This document shows, piece by piece, positions 23,284 to 30,942 of a stretch of DNA of 34,224 nt. The stretch is from Gemmatimonadota bacterium. GTDB taxonomy: Bacteria > Gemmatimonadota > Gemmatimonadetes > Gemmatimonadales > GWC2-71-9. A model generated the notes under the pieces. It saw only the letters and a list, made by a program, of their open reading frames with translations. It searched no databases and was not told the DNA's origin. Location of the stretch: positions 4,503,022 to 4,537,245 of the forward strand of contig CP070666.1 of NCBI GenBank assembly GCA_020351775.1. Reading direction: 5' to 3'. Every line of letters starts with the position of its first letter. Position 1 is the stretch's first letter. A program made the translations under genes and the position numbers.

Positions 23284-24864
23284 ATGGGCACTGACCTGCT
23301 CGTATTGATATTGGCCGTTCTCGGCACAGCTGCAATCGCCGGGACGGCTTCTTACGTTCTGGGGCGGCGCGCCGAGCGACGCGCGGCCGAGTTGGCGGGA
23401 AGAACCGTTGAGCAGCAGGCCGAGCGGTTACTGGCTGAGGCCAACCGAGACGCCGAAGCGGCACGATCCCGGGCGGTGTTGGCTGGCAAAGAAGAGGTAA
23501 TGCAGGCGCGAGAGGAATGGGAGCGGGAAGAGAAGAAGCGACGCCAGGAGCTGGATCGATTGCAGGAGAGGGTGGGCGAGCGGGAGGCGCTGATCGACCG
23601 CAAGCTGAACGCCCTGGATGATCAGGAGGCCGATCTCAAGCGGCGCGAACAGTCGGTGCGCGACCGTGACGCCAACGTGAAGCGCAAGGAGGAAGAGCTG
23701 GAGGAAGCGGCCGCGGAGAGTCGTAGGAAGCTCGAGGAGTTGTCGGGTATGAGCGCCAAGGAAGCCACGCAACTTCTCATCCAGGAAATGACCGACGTAG
23801 CGAAGAGTGAAGCGGCCGCCAGCATCCGCGACATCAAGGAGGAAGCCAAACGCAACGCGGATCGCGAGGCCAAGAAGATCGTAGCAATGGCGATACAGCG
23901 GTTGGCTTCTGAACAGGCGGCAAGCACGAGTGTCGCTGCCGTGGCTCTTCCGTCCGACGAGATGAAAGGGCGCATCATCGGGCGTGAAGGACGTAACATC
24001 CGTGCTTTTGAAACCGCTACGGGCGTGGACGTCATCATCGATGATACTCCGGATACAGTGGTCATCTCTTGTTTCGATCCCATTCGCCGCGAGACAGCGC
24101 GTGTGGCGCTCGAAGAGTTGATCCTTGATGGGCGGATCCATCCGGGCCGGATCGAGGAAGTGATTGACAAGTGTCGCAAGCAGATCGAGGCGGAGATTAT
24201 CGAGGCCGGTGAGGAGACGACGTACGAACTCGGGATCACCGGGATGCACTCCGACCTGATCAAGCTCGTGGGCCAGATGAAATACCGTACGTCGTACGGT
24301 CAGAATATCCTGGCACACTCGAAAGAAGTGGCTTGGCTGGCAGGTATAATGGCAGCGGAGCTCAAACTGGATGTGCAGCTCGCCAAGCGTGGTGCGTTGT
24401 TGCACGACGTGGGCAAGGTGCTCACCCACCAGCACGAGGGCACCCACGTGGAGTTGGGCGTCGAGATGGCGCGTAAGTACGGCGAGCATCCGATCGTGGT
24501 GAACGCCATAGCGGCACACCATGACGACGTGCCGCACGAGTCACCCATCTCGGTCATAGTGCAGGCAGCGGATTCGGCGAGCGGTTCGCGCCCCGGGGCG
24601 CGCCGCGAAGCATTCGAAACCTATGTGAAGCGGCTCAACAATCTCGAGGAGATAGCCACCGCGTTCAAAGGCGTCGATAAGGCATACGCGATTCAGGCAG
24701 GCCGTGAGATTCGCATTGTCGTGTCCCCTGAAGTAGTGGACGACGCCAGAGCGCAGACGCTGTCGGATGAGATCGCGCGACGCATCGAGAACGAGCTGCA
24801 ATATCCCGGGCAGATCAAGGTCATGGTCATCAGAGAGACGAGGGCGGTGGACTTTGCACGCTAG
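23284..24864 (+). CDS. rny: Ribonuclease Y
   Basis: A 526-residue membrane-anchored endoribonuclease that starts decay of many mRNAs. Residues 4-27 are a transmembrane helix (LLVLILAVLGTAAIAGTASYVLG). A long charged coiled coil covers about 28-200. The KH domain has GRIIGREGRNIRAFETATGVDVIIDDTPD. The HD domain shows HSKEVAWLAGIMAAEL and the catalytic GALLHDVGK, then AIAAHHDDV. The C-terminal region ends PGQIKVMVIRETRAVDFAR. Everything typical for RNase Y is present. It overlaps folD slightly (11 nt). It stands between zapA and folD, probably in one long transcript running to recN. Confidence 0.97.
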   Translation: MGTDLLVLILAVLGTAAIAGTASYVLGRRAERRAAELAGRTVEQQAERLLAEANRDAEAARSRAVLAGKEEVMQAREEWEREEKKRRQELDRLQERVGEREALIDRKLNALDDQEADLKRREQSVRDRDANVKRKEEELEEAAAESRRKLEELSGMSAKEATQLLIQEMTDVAKSEAAASIRDIKEEAKRNADREAKKIVAMAIQRLASEQAASTSVAAVALPSDEMKGRIIGREGRNIRAFETATGVDVIIDDTPDTVVISCFDPIRRETARVALEELILDGRIHPGRIEEVIDKCRKQIEAEIIEAGEETTYELGITGMHSDLIKLVGQMKYRTSYGQNILAHSKEVAWLAGIMAAELKLDVQLAKRGALLHDVGKVLTHQHEGTHVELGVEMARKYGEHPIVVNAIAAHHDDVPHESPISVIVQAADSASGSRPGARREAFETYVKRLNNLEEIATAFKGVDKAYAIQAGREIRIVVSPEVVDDARAQTLSDEIARRIENELQYPGQIKVMVIRETRAVDFAR

Positions 24865-25741
24865 AATCATTGACGGCAAGGCAATTGCCGAGGGTATGCG
24901 AGCCGATCTCGCCAAGGAAATCGAGAGCCTCGGGGAGGCAGGTGTGACGCCGGGACTTGCGGTTGTTCTGGTGGGTGAGGATCCCGCCAGCCAGGTATAC
25001 GTGCGCATGAAGGGGAAGGCGTGCGACAAGATCGGGATCTACAGCGAGACCATCAAGCTGCCGAAGGAGACCAGCGAAACAGAGCTGATGGAAGTCATCG
25101 ATCGGCTCAATGCCGATCCCAAGATTCACGGGATGCTGGTGCAGCTGCCACTGCCGAAGCAGATCAACGAACGCAACGTGCTGCTACGGATCATTCCGGA
25201 GAAGGATGTTGACGGCTTCCATCCGGTGAACGTAGGCAAAGTCGCCACGGGAGACACGACAGCATTCCGGCCTGCCACGCCGTACGGCATACAGCAGATG
25301 TTGATTCGGTCGGGAGTGGAGATTTCTGGCGCGCACGCGGTGATCGTGGGCCGCTCCAATATCGTGGGGAAGCCAATGGCATCGCTGCTGATGCAGAAGG
25401 CAGACGGAGCCAATGCCACGGTCACGGTGTGTCATTCCCGCACCAAAGACCTGCCCGGCGTGACGCGCCAAGGAGACATCCTGATCGCCGCGATTGGGGT
25501 CGCGGAGTTCGTCAAGGCCGACATGATAAAACCCGGTGCCGTAGTCATTGATGTCGGCACCAACCGGGTCGACGATGCATCGGCGGAGAAAGGGTACCGC
25601 TTGGTGGGAGACGTCGATTTCGACAGGGCCAAGGAGGTAGCCTCGGCGATCACGCCGGTGCCGGGCGGAGTCGGTCCCATGACCATCACCATGTTGCTCT
25701 ACAACACAGTGCAAGCTGCGAGGCAGTGGTCGCAGGCCTAG
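24854..25741 (+). CDS. folD: Methylenetetrahydrofolate dehydrogenase/cyclohydrolase FolD
   Basis: A protein of about 295 residues. FolD interconverts 5,10-methylene-THF, methenyl-THF and 10-formyl-THF. The N-terminal catalytic domain shows PGLAVVLVGEDPASQVYVRMKGKACDKIGI with the catalytic Lys, then HGMLVQLPLP, EKDVDGFHPVNVG. The NADP-binding domain has IVGRSNIVGKPMASLL, and TPVPGGVGPMTITMLLYNT closes the fold. The TTG 24854 start gives the normal N-terminus (HARIIDGKAIAEGMR) with GGTGGA-type purines upstream. The frame is open further upstream inside rny but that part is not FolD-like. The end overlaps xseA by 16 nt. Confidence 0.95.
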   Translation: MHARIIDGKAIAEGMRADLAKEIESLGEAGVTPGLAVVLVGEDPASQVYVRMKGKACDKIGIYSETIKLPKETSETELMEVIDRLNADPKIHGMLVQLPLPKQINERNVLLRIIPEKDVDGFHPVNVGKVATGDTTAFRPATPYGIQQMLIRSGVEISGAHAVIVGRSNIVGKPMASLLMQKADGANATVTVCHSRTKDLPGVTRQGDILIAAIGVAEFVKADMIKPGAVVIDVGTNRVDDASAEKGYRLVGDVDFDRAKEVASAITPVPGGVGPMTITMLLYNTVQAARQWSQA

Positions 25742-26886
25742 ATCTTTTCACCGCCGCCGGGGCCGATGCAGACCAGGGTGCCTGGAGCGTTGCGGACGTC
25801 ACTAAGCGCGCCCGCCGCCTGATCGAGGCCGGCATCAACCGCGTTTGGGTCAAGGGAGAAGTGACCGGCTTCAAGGCATACAGAAGTGGTCATTGGTACT
25901 TCTCCCTGCGCGACGCCGAGGCACAAGTCCGCTGTGTGATGTGGCTGACAGACAATCAACGGCTGCCGGGACCTCCGGATGAGGGCACTCAGGTATTCGT
26001 CGACGCCCGCCCCACGGTATGGGAAGAACGCGGGGAGTTCCGACTCACCATCAAGCAACTGGTACCGACCGATGCGGGTGGTCTCTGGCAACTGCAGCTC
26101 GAGCGGGCCAAGGCTGCTCTGGATAGGGACGGGCTGCTGGATCCCAAGCGCAAGAGACCGCTGCCCCGGTACCCACAACGGGTAGCAGTCGTCACCAGCG
26201 CAGACGGCGCAGCACTGAAAGACATCGTGTCGGTGCTGGAGCGCCGTTGGCCGGCAATACAACTGCTTTTGGTGCCGACACGGGTACAGGGCGAGGCGGC
26301 GGAGGCTGAGATATGTGCCGCACTCGACCTGGTGAACCGCTTACCCGCCGTCGATCTTGCGATCGTTGGCCGCGGCGGCGGATCACGGGAAGACCTGTGG
26401 GTCTTCAACAGCGAGCGAGTGGCCCGAGCTGTTGCCGCCGTGCGGGTGCCGACCATTTCGGCGGTGGGGCACGAAACCGATATGACGCTCACGGACTTGG
26501 TCGCCGATGTCAGGGCAGCGACGCCCTCGGCGGCGGCGGAAGCCGCAGTGCCCAGCGCTGCCGCAGTGGCGGAGCTGCTCCGCGGACTGGCACAGCGAAT
26601 GGTGCAGGGCCTCACCGGCTACACTGAAGTGGGTCGGGAACGTCTCGCTCGCACCGGGGATCGACTGACGGCAGCGGTGCAGGCTCAGCTGCAACAGCGC
26701 AGCTTGAGGCTGGACAGTCTCGGTGGAATGCTGGACGCACTGAGCCCGCTCAAAGTGCTCAACCGCGGCTATGCGGTGGCGCGCGACGACGAGGGGCGGG
26801 TACTCAGACGGACACAGGACTTCACGACTGACCTCGAATTCAATCTCACGGTATCCGACGGGGATGTGAGGGCGAAGACCAGGTGA
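25726..26886 (+). CDS. xseA: Exodeoxyribonuclease VII large subunit
   Basis: A 386-residue nuclease subunit, slightly shorter than the common 400-450. The N-terminal OB fold has VWVKGEVTGFKAYRSGHWYFSLRD and VRCVMW. The catalytic region contains VAVVTSADGAALKDIVSVL, LAIVGRGGGSREDLWVFNSERVARAV and ISAVGHETDMTLTDLVADVRAATPSAAAE. The C-terminal helical part ends LSPLKVLNRGYAVARDDEG. With XseB it degrades single-stranded DNA from both ends. The GTG 25726 start lies within folD. It is separated from its partner xseB by 139 nt of tandem repeats, unusual because these two genes normally touch or overlap. Confidence 0.96.
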   Translation: MVAGLDLFTAAGADADQGAWSVADVTKRARRLIEAGINRVWVKGEVTGFKAYRSGHWYFSLRDAEAQVRCVMWLTDNQRLPGPPDEGTQVFVDARPTVWEERGEFRLTIKQLVPTDAGGLWQLQLERAKAALDRDGLLDPKRKRPLPRYPQRVAVVTSADGAALKDIVSVLERRWPAIQLLLVPTRVQGEAAEAEICAALDLVNRLPAVDLAIVGRGGGSREDLWVFNSERVARAVAAVRVPTISAVGHETDMTLTDLVADVRAATPSAAAEAAVPSAAAVAELLRGLAQRMVQGLTGYTEVGRERLARTGDRLTAAVQAQLQQRSLRLDSLGGMLDALSPLKVLNRGYAVARDDEGRVLRRTQDFTTDLEFNLTVSDGDVRAKTR

Positions 26887-26887
26887 T

Positions 26888-26964
26888 TGCAAAGTGCAGG
26901 TTGCAGAGTGTAGAGTGCGGGGAGCAAGGAGCAAGGAGCAAGGAGCAGGGAGCAGTGAGCGGAG
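26888..26964 (+). repeat. 7-nt tandem array between xseA and xseB (11 units)
   Basis: Eleven consecutive units keep an exact period of seven. They start with TGCAAAG, TGCAGGT, TGCAGAG and TGTAGAG, pass through TGCGGGG, and then become AGCAAGG (three times), AGCAGGG, AGCAGTG and AGCGGAG. The array begins directly at the xseA stop codon region. It is the longest array in the window and shows a gradual change of unit from one end to the other. Confidence 0.85.
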
Positions 26965-26991
26965 GTAATCAGGCAAATGCCGGGGAAGGGG

Positions 26992-27031
26992 AAGCTCAGA
27001 AACCGCGATACTGGGAAGCCGGGTAATGCCT
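26992..27031 (-). repeat. 8-nt tandem repeat (reverse form of CCCGGTNN) before xseB
   Basis: Units on the + strand include AAGCTCAG, AAACCGCG, ATACTGGG, AAGCCGGG and TAATGCCT. They match the reverse complement of the octamer array at 17597-17644. The xseB start codon (27026-27028) lies inside the last unit. The units are more diverged than at the other locus. Confidence 0.6.
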
Positions 27032-27253
27032 GAATCGAAGCCGTCATTTCGCAGTGAGATCGAGCGCCTCGAGGAGATCGTTCGCTCGCTCGAATCGAAC
27101 GAACTGGACCTGGACGACGCTTTGGTGTTGTTCGAGGAGGGCGTGCGGCGGCTGAAGACTGCTCGTGAGCTGCTGCAAGAGTCGCAGCTCACGGTGAAAC
27201 GAGTACTGGAGGAAGCCGACGGGACACTCAGCACTGACGACGTCAGTCTCTGA
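27026..27253 (+). CDS. xseB: Exodeoxyribonuclease VII small subunit
   Basis: A 75-residue helical protein with the XseB pattern FRSEIERLEEIVRSLESNELDLDDALVLFEEGVRRLKTARELL. It binds the large subunit and is needed for its activity. The length matches the family. The ATG at 27026 lies at the edge of an octamer repeat, without a good Shine-Dalgarno. The separation from xseA by a repeat block suggests that the repeats were inserted between two formerly adjacent genes. Confidence 0.95.
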   Translation: MPESKPSFRSEIERLEEIVRSLESNELDLDDALVLFEEGVRRLKTARELLQESQLTVKRVLEEADGTLSTDDVSL

Positions 27254-27296
27254 TCTCAAAGAGTTTCTGGCAGAGACGCGGGACGCGGTCAACGCC

Positions 27297-28139
27297 GTGC
27301 TGGATCGCTGGTGCGACTACGTGCGCTCGGAGTGGGGCGATCCGATCGGTGAAGCGGCTGCGTATTCGCTGGCGAGCCCGGGAAAACGGTTACGTCCCGC
27401 ACTGCTGATCGCGACCTACCAGGAGCTGGGGGGGAAGGGAGATCCGTCGGAGCTGGCGGCAGCCGTTGAAGTTGTGCACACCTATTCCCTGGTCCATGAC
27501 GACCTGCCGTGCATGGACAACGACGATCTGAGGCGTGGACGTGCCACCACGCACCGGCAGTTCGATGTCGCTACCGCAACTGAGGCCGCGTTCCGCCTGA
27601 TTCCGCTCTCAGCCCGTGTACTCTCTGCTGGTGCAAAGCGATTGGGATTGGATCCGCACGCTGCGGGCGTGATCGCCGGAGAACTGTTCCGTGGTGCCGG
27701 GAGCTGTGGCATGGTGGGCGGCCAGGTATTGGATCTCGAGGCAGAGGGGAGGGATGTTTCGCCCGACGAACTGGAGCGGATCCACTTGGCCAAGACGGGG
27801 GCACTGATCACGGCAAGTGTCGTCATGGGTGCACTGGCAGCAGGTGCCGGCGCTGAAACGGTTGCGGCGGTTCGGGGCTACGGCAGGGAGATAGGGCTGG
27901 CCTTCCAAATCGTGGACGACATCCTCGATGCGACTGCTACATCTTCCCAACTCGGCAAGACCGTCGGCAAAGACGCCCGACAGCACAAGGCCACGTACGC
28001 TAGCGTACTAGGTATCGACGACGCCGCCCGGCAGGCCGACCAACACGTGGAGCGAGCCATAGACCATCTTGCCTCTGCCGGGGTAAATTGTGGTCTGCTC
28101 GCGACTCTGGCGCGATTCGTCACCCAGCGCCGTAACTGA
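27297..28139 (+). CDS. ispA: Short-chain polyprenyl (farnesyl/geranylgeranyl) diphosphate synthase
   Basis: At least 280 residues of a trans-prenyl synthase that condenses DMAPP or GPP with IPP. The first Asp-rich motif is DDLPCMDNDDLRRG (near residue 68), of the bacterial DDxxxxD type, and the second is FQIVDDILD (near 205). GKRLRPALLIATYQELGG and KTVGKDARQHKATYASVLG are also characteristic. The frame stays open upstream to 27198, and residues SDLKEFLAETRDAVNAVLDRW just before and after GTG 27297 look like a real N-terminus. The true start may therefore be a CTG at 27234, giving about 301 residues. Product chain length cannot be fixed, so the ispA symbol is by similarity. It sits next to dxs as in many bacteria. 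Confidence 0.92.
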   Translation: MLDRWCDYVRSEWGDPIGEAAAYSLASPGKRLRPALLIATYQELGGKGDPSELAAAVEVVHTYSLVHDDLPCMDNDDLRRGRATTHRQFDVATATEAAFRLIPLSARVLSAGAKRLGLDPHAAGVIAGELFRGAGSCGMVGGQVLDLEAEGRDVSPDELERIHLAKTGALITASVVMGALAAGAGAETVAAVRGYGREIGLAFQIVDDILDATATSSQLGKTVGKDARQHKATYASVLGIDDAARQADQHVERAIDHLASAGVNCGLLATLARFVTQRRN

Positions 28140-28168
28140 AGCGTGCGAAGCCACCTATATTGAGACCA

Positions 28169-30073
28169 ATGAGCCTACTCGATTCGATAAACGGCCCTGA
28201 AGACGTAAAGCAACTGCCCTCGGAGGAGCTAGAGCAGCTGGCGACAGAGGTGCGACAGCGGCTCATCGAGGTCGTTTCAGAAACCGGCGGTCACATCGGC
28301 GCGGGACTTGGCGTCGTAGAACTCACGATCGCTTTGCTGCACAGCTTCGAATCTCCCAAGGACAAGATCGTGTGGGACGTGGGCCACCAGGGCTATCCGT
28401 GGAAAGTGCTCACTGGGCGGAACGGCAGGCTGCCTACGTTGCGGCAGAAGGGGGGGCTATCGGGTTTCCTGCGACTCGACGAAAGTGAGCACGACGTCTT
28501 CGGAGCGGGACACGCGGGCACGTCTGTCTCGGCGGCATTCGGCATGGCGACGGCGCGGGACTTGGCGGGAGAGTCCTTTCACGTCGTGGCCGTGATCGGC
28601 GACGGCTCGATGACGTGCGGGTTGTCTTATGAAGGGATGAACAATGCGGGGCACTCGGGCAGAGACTTCATAATCGTGCTCAACGACAACGGCATGTCAA
28701 TCGCCCCCAATGTCGGTGCCATGAGCCGATACCTCGGCTCGATCATAGCAAGTCCGGTGACTAACCGTCTGCGCGAGCGGGTGAAAGGTCTGGTGGAGCG
28801 CACATCGAAGGTGGTAGGCGGTAAACGCATGGTCGATCTGGCGCGGAACATCGAGGAGAGTATCAAGAATCTCTGGTCACCCGGAATGCTGTTCGAGGAA
28901 TTGGGGTTCCGCTATTTCGGGCCCATCAACGGTCACGACATCGCCGCAATGCTCAAGACCTTTGAGATGGTGAAGCAGCTCGATGGCCCGCGCATCGTCC
29001 ATGTGATGACCGAGAAGGGAAAGGGATTTCCGTTAGCCGAGCCACACCCCGAAAAGTTCCATGCACGCAATCCCTACGATCCGTCGACCGGGGTTTTGCG
29101 GCCGCGTAAGAAGAGTACAGGACCTGCGTGGACCAAGCTCTTTGGAACGGCTATCACCGAACTCGGTTCGGAGTACCCCAAGCTCGTTGCCATCACAGCG
29201 GCGATGCCCTCGGGCACCGGAACCGATCTCTTTCAGAAGAAGTGGCCCGACAGGTTCTTCGACGTGGGAATTGCCGAGGGCCACGCAACGACGTTTGCGG
29301 CCGGATTGGCCACGCAGGGGATGCGACCGGTCGTCGCTATCTATTCCACCTTTCTGCAGCGAGCCTACGATTCGCTGATCCACGATGTCGCGATCCAGAA
29401 GTTACCGGTGATATTCTGCCTGGACCGGGCCGGGATGGTCGGGGCCGACGGGCAGACTCACATCGGGCTGTATGACATCCCCTACATGCTTACCGTCCCC
29501 AACATGACTGTGACCCAGCCCAGGGACGGCGCTGAGCTGATCGGACTGTTGCGCTGTGCGTTGGAGCGCACGGAGGGCCCGTTCAGTCTTCGCTATCCCC
29601 GGGACGTGGCACCTGGGCCGGCGCCTCCGGCGGCCGAGGTCGCGCCACTCCCCTACGGCAAGTGGGAGGTCATCCGGGAAGGTGGGGAGTGTGCCATCCT
29701 CGCCGTAGGGGTCATGTGCGAGCCGGCCCTTGAGGCTGCTGAGTTGCTGGCTGACGAAGGGCTCTCCCCAACGGTGGTGAACTGCCGCTTCATCAAACCG
29801 CTGGATCACGAACTGCTCGATGATCTCGTGGCGCGGCACAGGCTAATGGTCACTGTAGAAGACGGCTGTGCCGTCAACGGCTTCGGGGCGTGTGTCGCCG
29901 CAGCGGTCGAATCGAAGGCGCCGGAGGTGCGACTCGGGATCATGGGGGCGCCGGATCGGACGTTCGAACACGCCACACGATCCGAACAGCTGGCAGATGT
30001 GGGCCTGACCGGCGAGGGAATCGCTGCCAGGCTGCGGGTCCTCGCCACCGAAGAAAGCCTCTCGACTGCATGA
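28169..30073 (+). CDS. dxs: 1-deoxy-D-xylulose-5-phosphate synthase
   Basis: A 634-residue thiamine-diphosphate enzyme that joins pyruvate and glyceraldehyde-3-phosphate, the first step of the MEP isoprenoid pathway. The N-terminal domain shows ETGGHIGAGLGVVELTIAL, KIVWDVGHQGYPWKVLTGR and the ThDP/Mg motif GDGSMTCGLSYEGMNNAG (near 143-160), which reads SMTCG where GAMTGG-type sequence is more usual. The middle domain has FFDVGIAEGHATTFAAGLA and CLDRAGMVGADGQTHIG (DRAG motif, near 418). The C-terminal domain is transketolase-like. ATG 28169 is preferred over TTG 28160. The stop overlaps nadK (ATGA). Confidence 0.97.
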   Translation: MSLLDSINGPEDVKQLPSEELEQLATEVRQRLIEVVSETGGHIGAGLGVVELTIALLHSFESPKDKIVWDVGHQGYPWKVLTGRNGRLPTLRQKGGLSGFLRLDESEHDVFGAGHAGTSVSAAFGMATARDLAGESFHVVAVIGDGSMTCGLSYEGMNNAGHSGRDFIIVLNDNGMSIAPNVGAMSRYLGSIIASPVTNRLRERVKGLVERTSKVVGGKRMVDLARNIEESIKNLWSPGMLFEELGFRYFGPINGHDIAAMLKTFEMVKQLDGPRIVHVMTEKGKGFPLAEPHPEKFHARNPYDPSTGVLRPRKKSTGPAWTKLFGTAITELGSEYPKLVAITAAMPSGTGTDLFQKKWPDRFFDVGIAEGHATTFAAGLATQGMRPVVAIYSTFLQRAYDSLIHDVAIQKLPVIFCLDRAGMVGADGQTHIGLYDIPYMLTVPNMTVTQPRDGAELIGLLRCALERTEGPFSLRYPRDVAPGPAPPAAEVAPLPYGKWEVIREGGECAILAVGVMCEPALEAAELLADEGLSPTVVNCRFIKPLDHELLDDLVARHRLMVTVEDGCAVNGFGACVAAAVESKAPEVRLGIMGAPDRTFEHATRSEQLADVGLTGEGIAARLRVLATEESLSTA

Positions 30074-30942
30074 ACGTGGGCGTCGTCGGGAACCCGCGCT
30101 TCTTCACGGACATGCAAGCACTGTTGGACCGGTTGACTGCATACGGGGCCGAACATGGGTTCTCGTTCTTCACCGGTCCCGATCTCAGCGACCTCTGGAA
30201 CCAGCAACTGCCACGGCTTACGGACGAGTCCGATGTGGATCTGTTGATCACTTTCGGGGGCGACGGCACGCTGTTGCGCGGCGCGCGCATGATCGCGTCA
30301 CGCGGTGCGCCGATTCTGGGAGTCAATCTCGGTCGAGTCGGGTTCCTCACCAGTACCGGCCCAGAGGGACTGGAAGACGCGCTCACCGCGATCCGCCGGC
30401 GCGAGTACCGGCTGGAAAGCAGATCCGCCCTCGACACTTGTATCCAGGACGAGTCGGGCGCCGTGCGCGCGGCGGCAGTAGCATTGAACGACATCGTGGT
30501 GCACAAGGAAGGCGTCGCCCGGGTAGTCCGCATCACCGTGTGGATCGACGACGAAGAGGTGGGTGTCTACAGCTCCGACGGTGTGATTGTGTCCACTCCT
30601 ACCGGCTCAACCGCCTACGCGCTGAGCGCAGGCGGTCCTATCGTGATGCCCGACGTCGATGCATTGATAATCACCGCGATTTGTCCGCACACTCTAGCGG
30701 TTCGGCCCTTGGTAGTATCCGGCGACGCGGCGATCACCATGCAGCAGGCCAAGCCCTGGAGGGACGAGGTGCTCGTCTCGTACGACGGGCAGGTCGAGGC
30801 CACGCTCAAGTCGCAGGAACGGGTCGTGGTGAGGCGGTCGCCGGACTCGGTGAAACTGATACGATTCGGGACCAAAGGGTACTTCGCGGGCGTGCGTAAC
30901 AAGCTACAATGGGGTGACCTCGACGACCGGAAAGAGAGCTAG
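30070..30942 (+). CDS. nadK: NAD kinase
   Basis: A 290-residue enzyme that phosphorylates NAD to NADP. The signature LITFGGDGTLLRGARM (GGDG near residue 64) binds the substrate phosphates, NLGRVGFLTS follows, and VSTPTGSTAYALSAGGPIV is the second conserved motif. The ATG at 30070 overlaps the dxs stop. The open frame further upstream is antisense-like noise inside dxs. NADP is the cofactor of the second MEP enzyme and of FolD, but co-location with recN is the usual reason for this neighbourhood. recN starts directly after its stop. Confidence 0.97.
   Translation: MNVGVVGNPRFFTDMQALLDRLTAYGAEHGFSFFTGPDLSDLWNQQLPRLTDESDVDLLITFGGDGTLLRGARMIASRGAPILGVNLGRVGFLTSTGPEGLEDALTAIRRREYRLESRSALDTCIQDESGAVRAAAVALNDIVVHKEGVARVVRITVWIDDEEVGVYSSDGVIVSTPTGSTAYALSAGGPIVMPDVDALIITAICPHTLAVRPLVVSGDAAITMQQAKPWRDEVLVSYDGQVEATLKSQERVVVRRSPDSVKLIRFGTKGYFAGVRNKLQWGDLDDRKES

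Noticed and set aside
23428..24537. Antisense ORF of 369 codons opposite rny
   Set aside because: It lies fully inside RNase Y and shows no protein family features; it is a shadow of codon bias.
26888..26964. Repeat array as a CRISPR
   Set aside because: The units are 7 nt and contiguous, with no spacers and no cas genes nearby.
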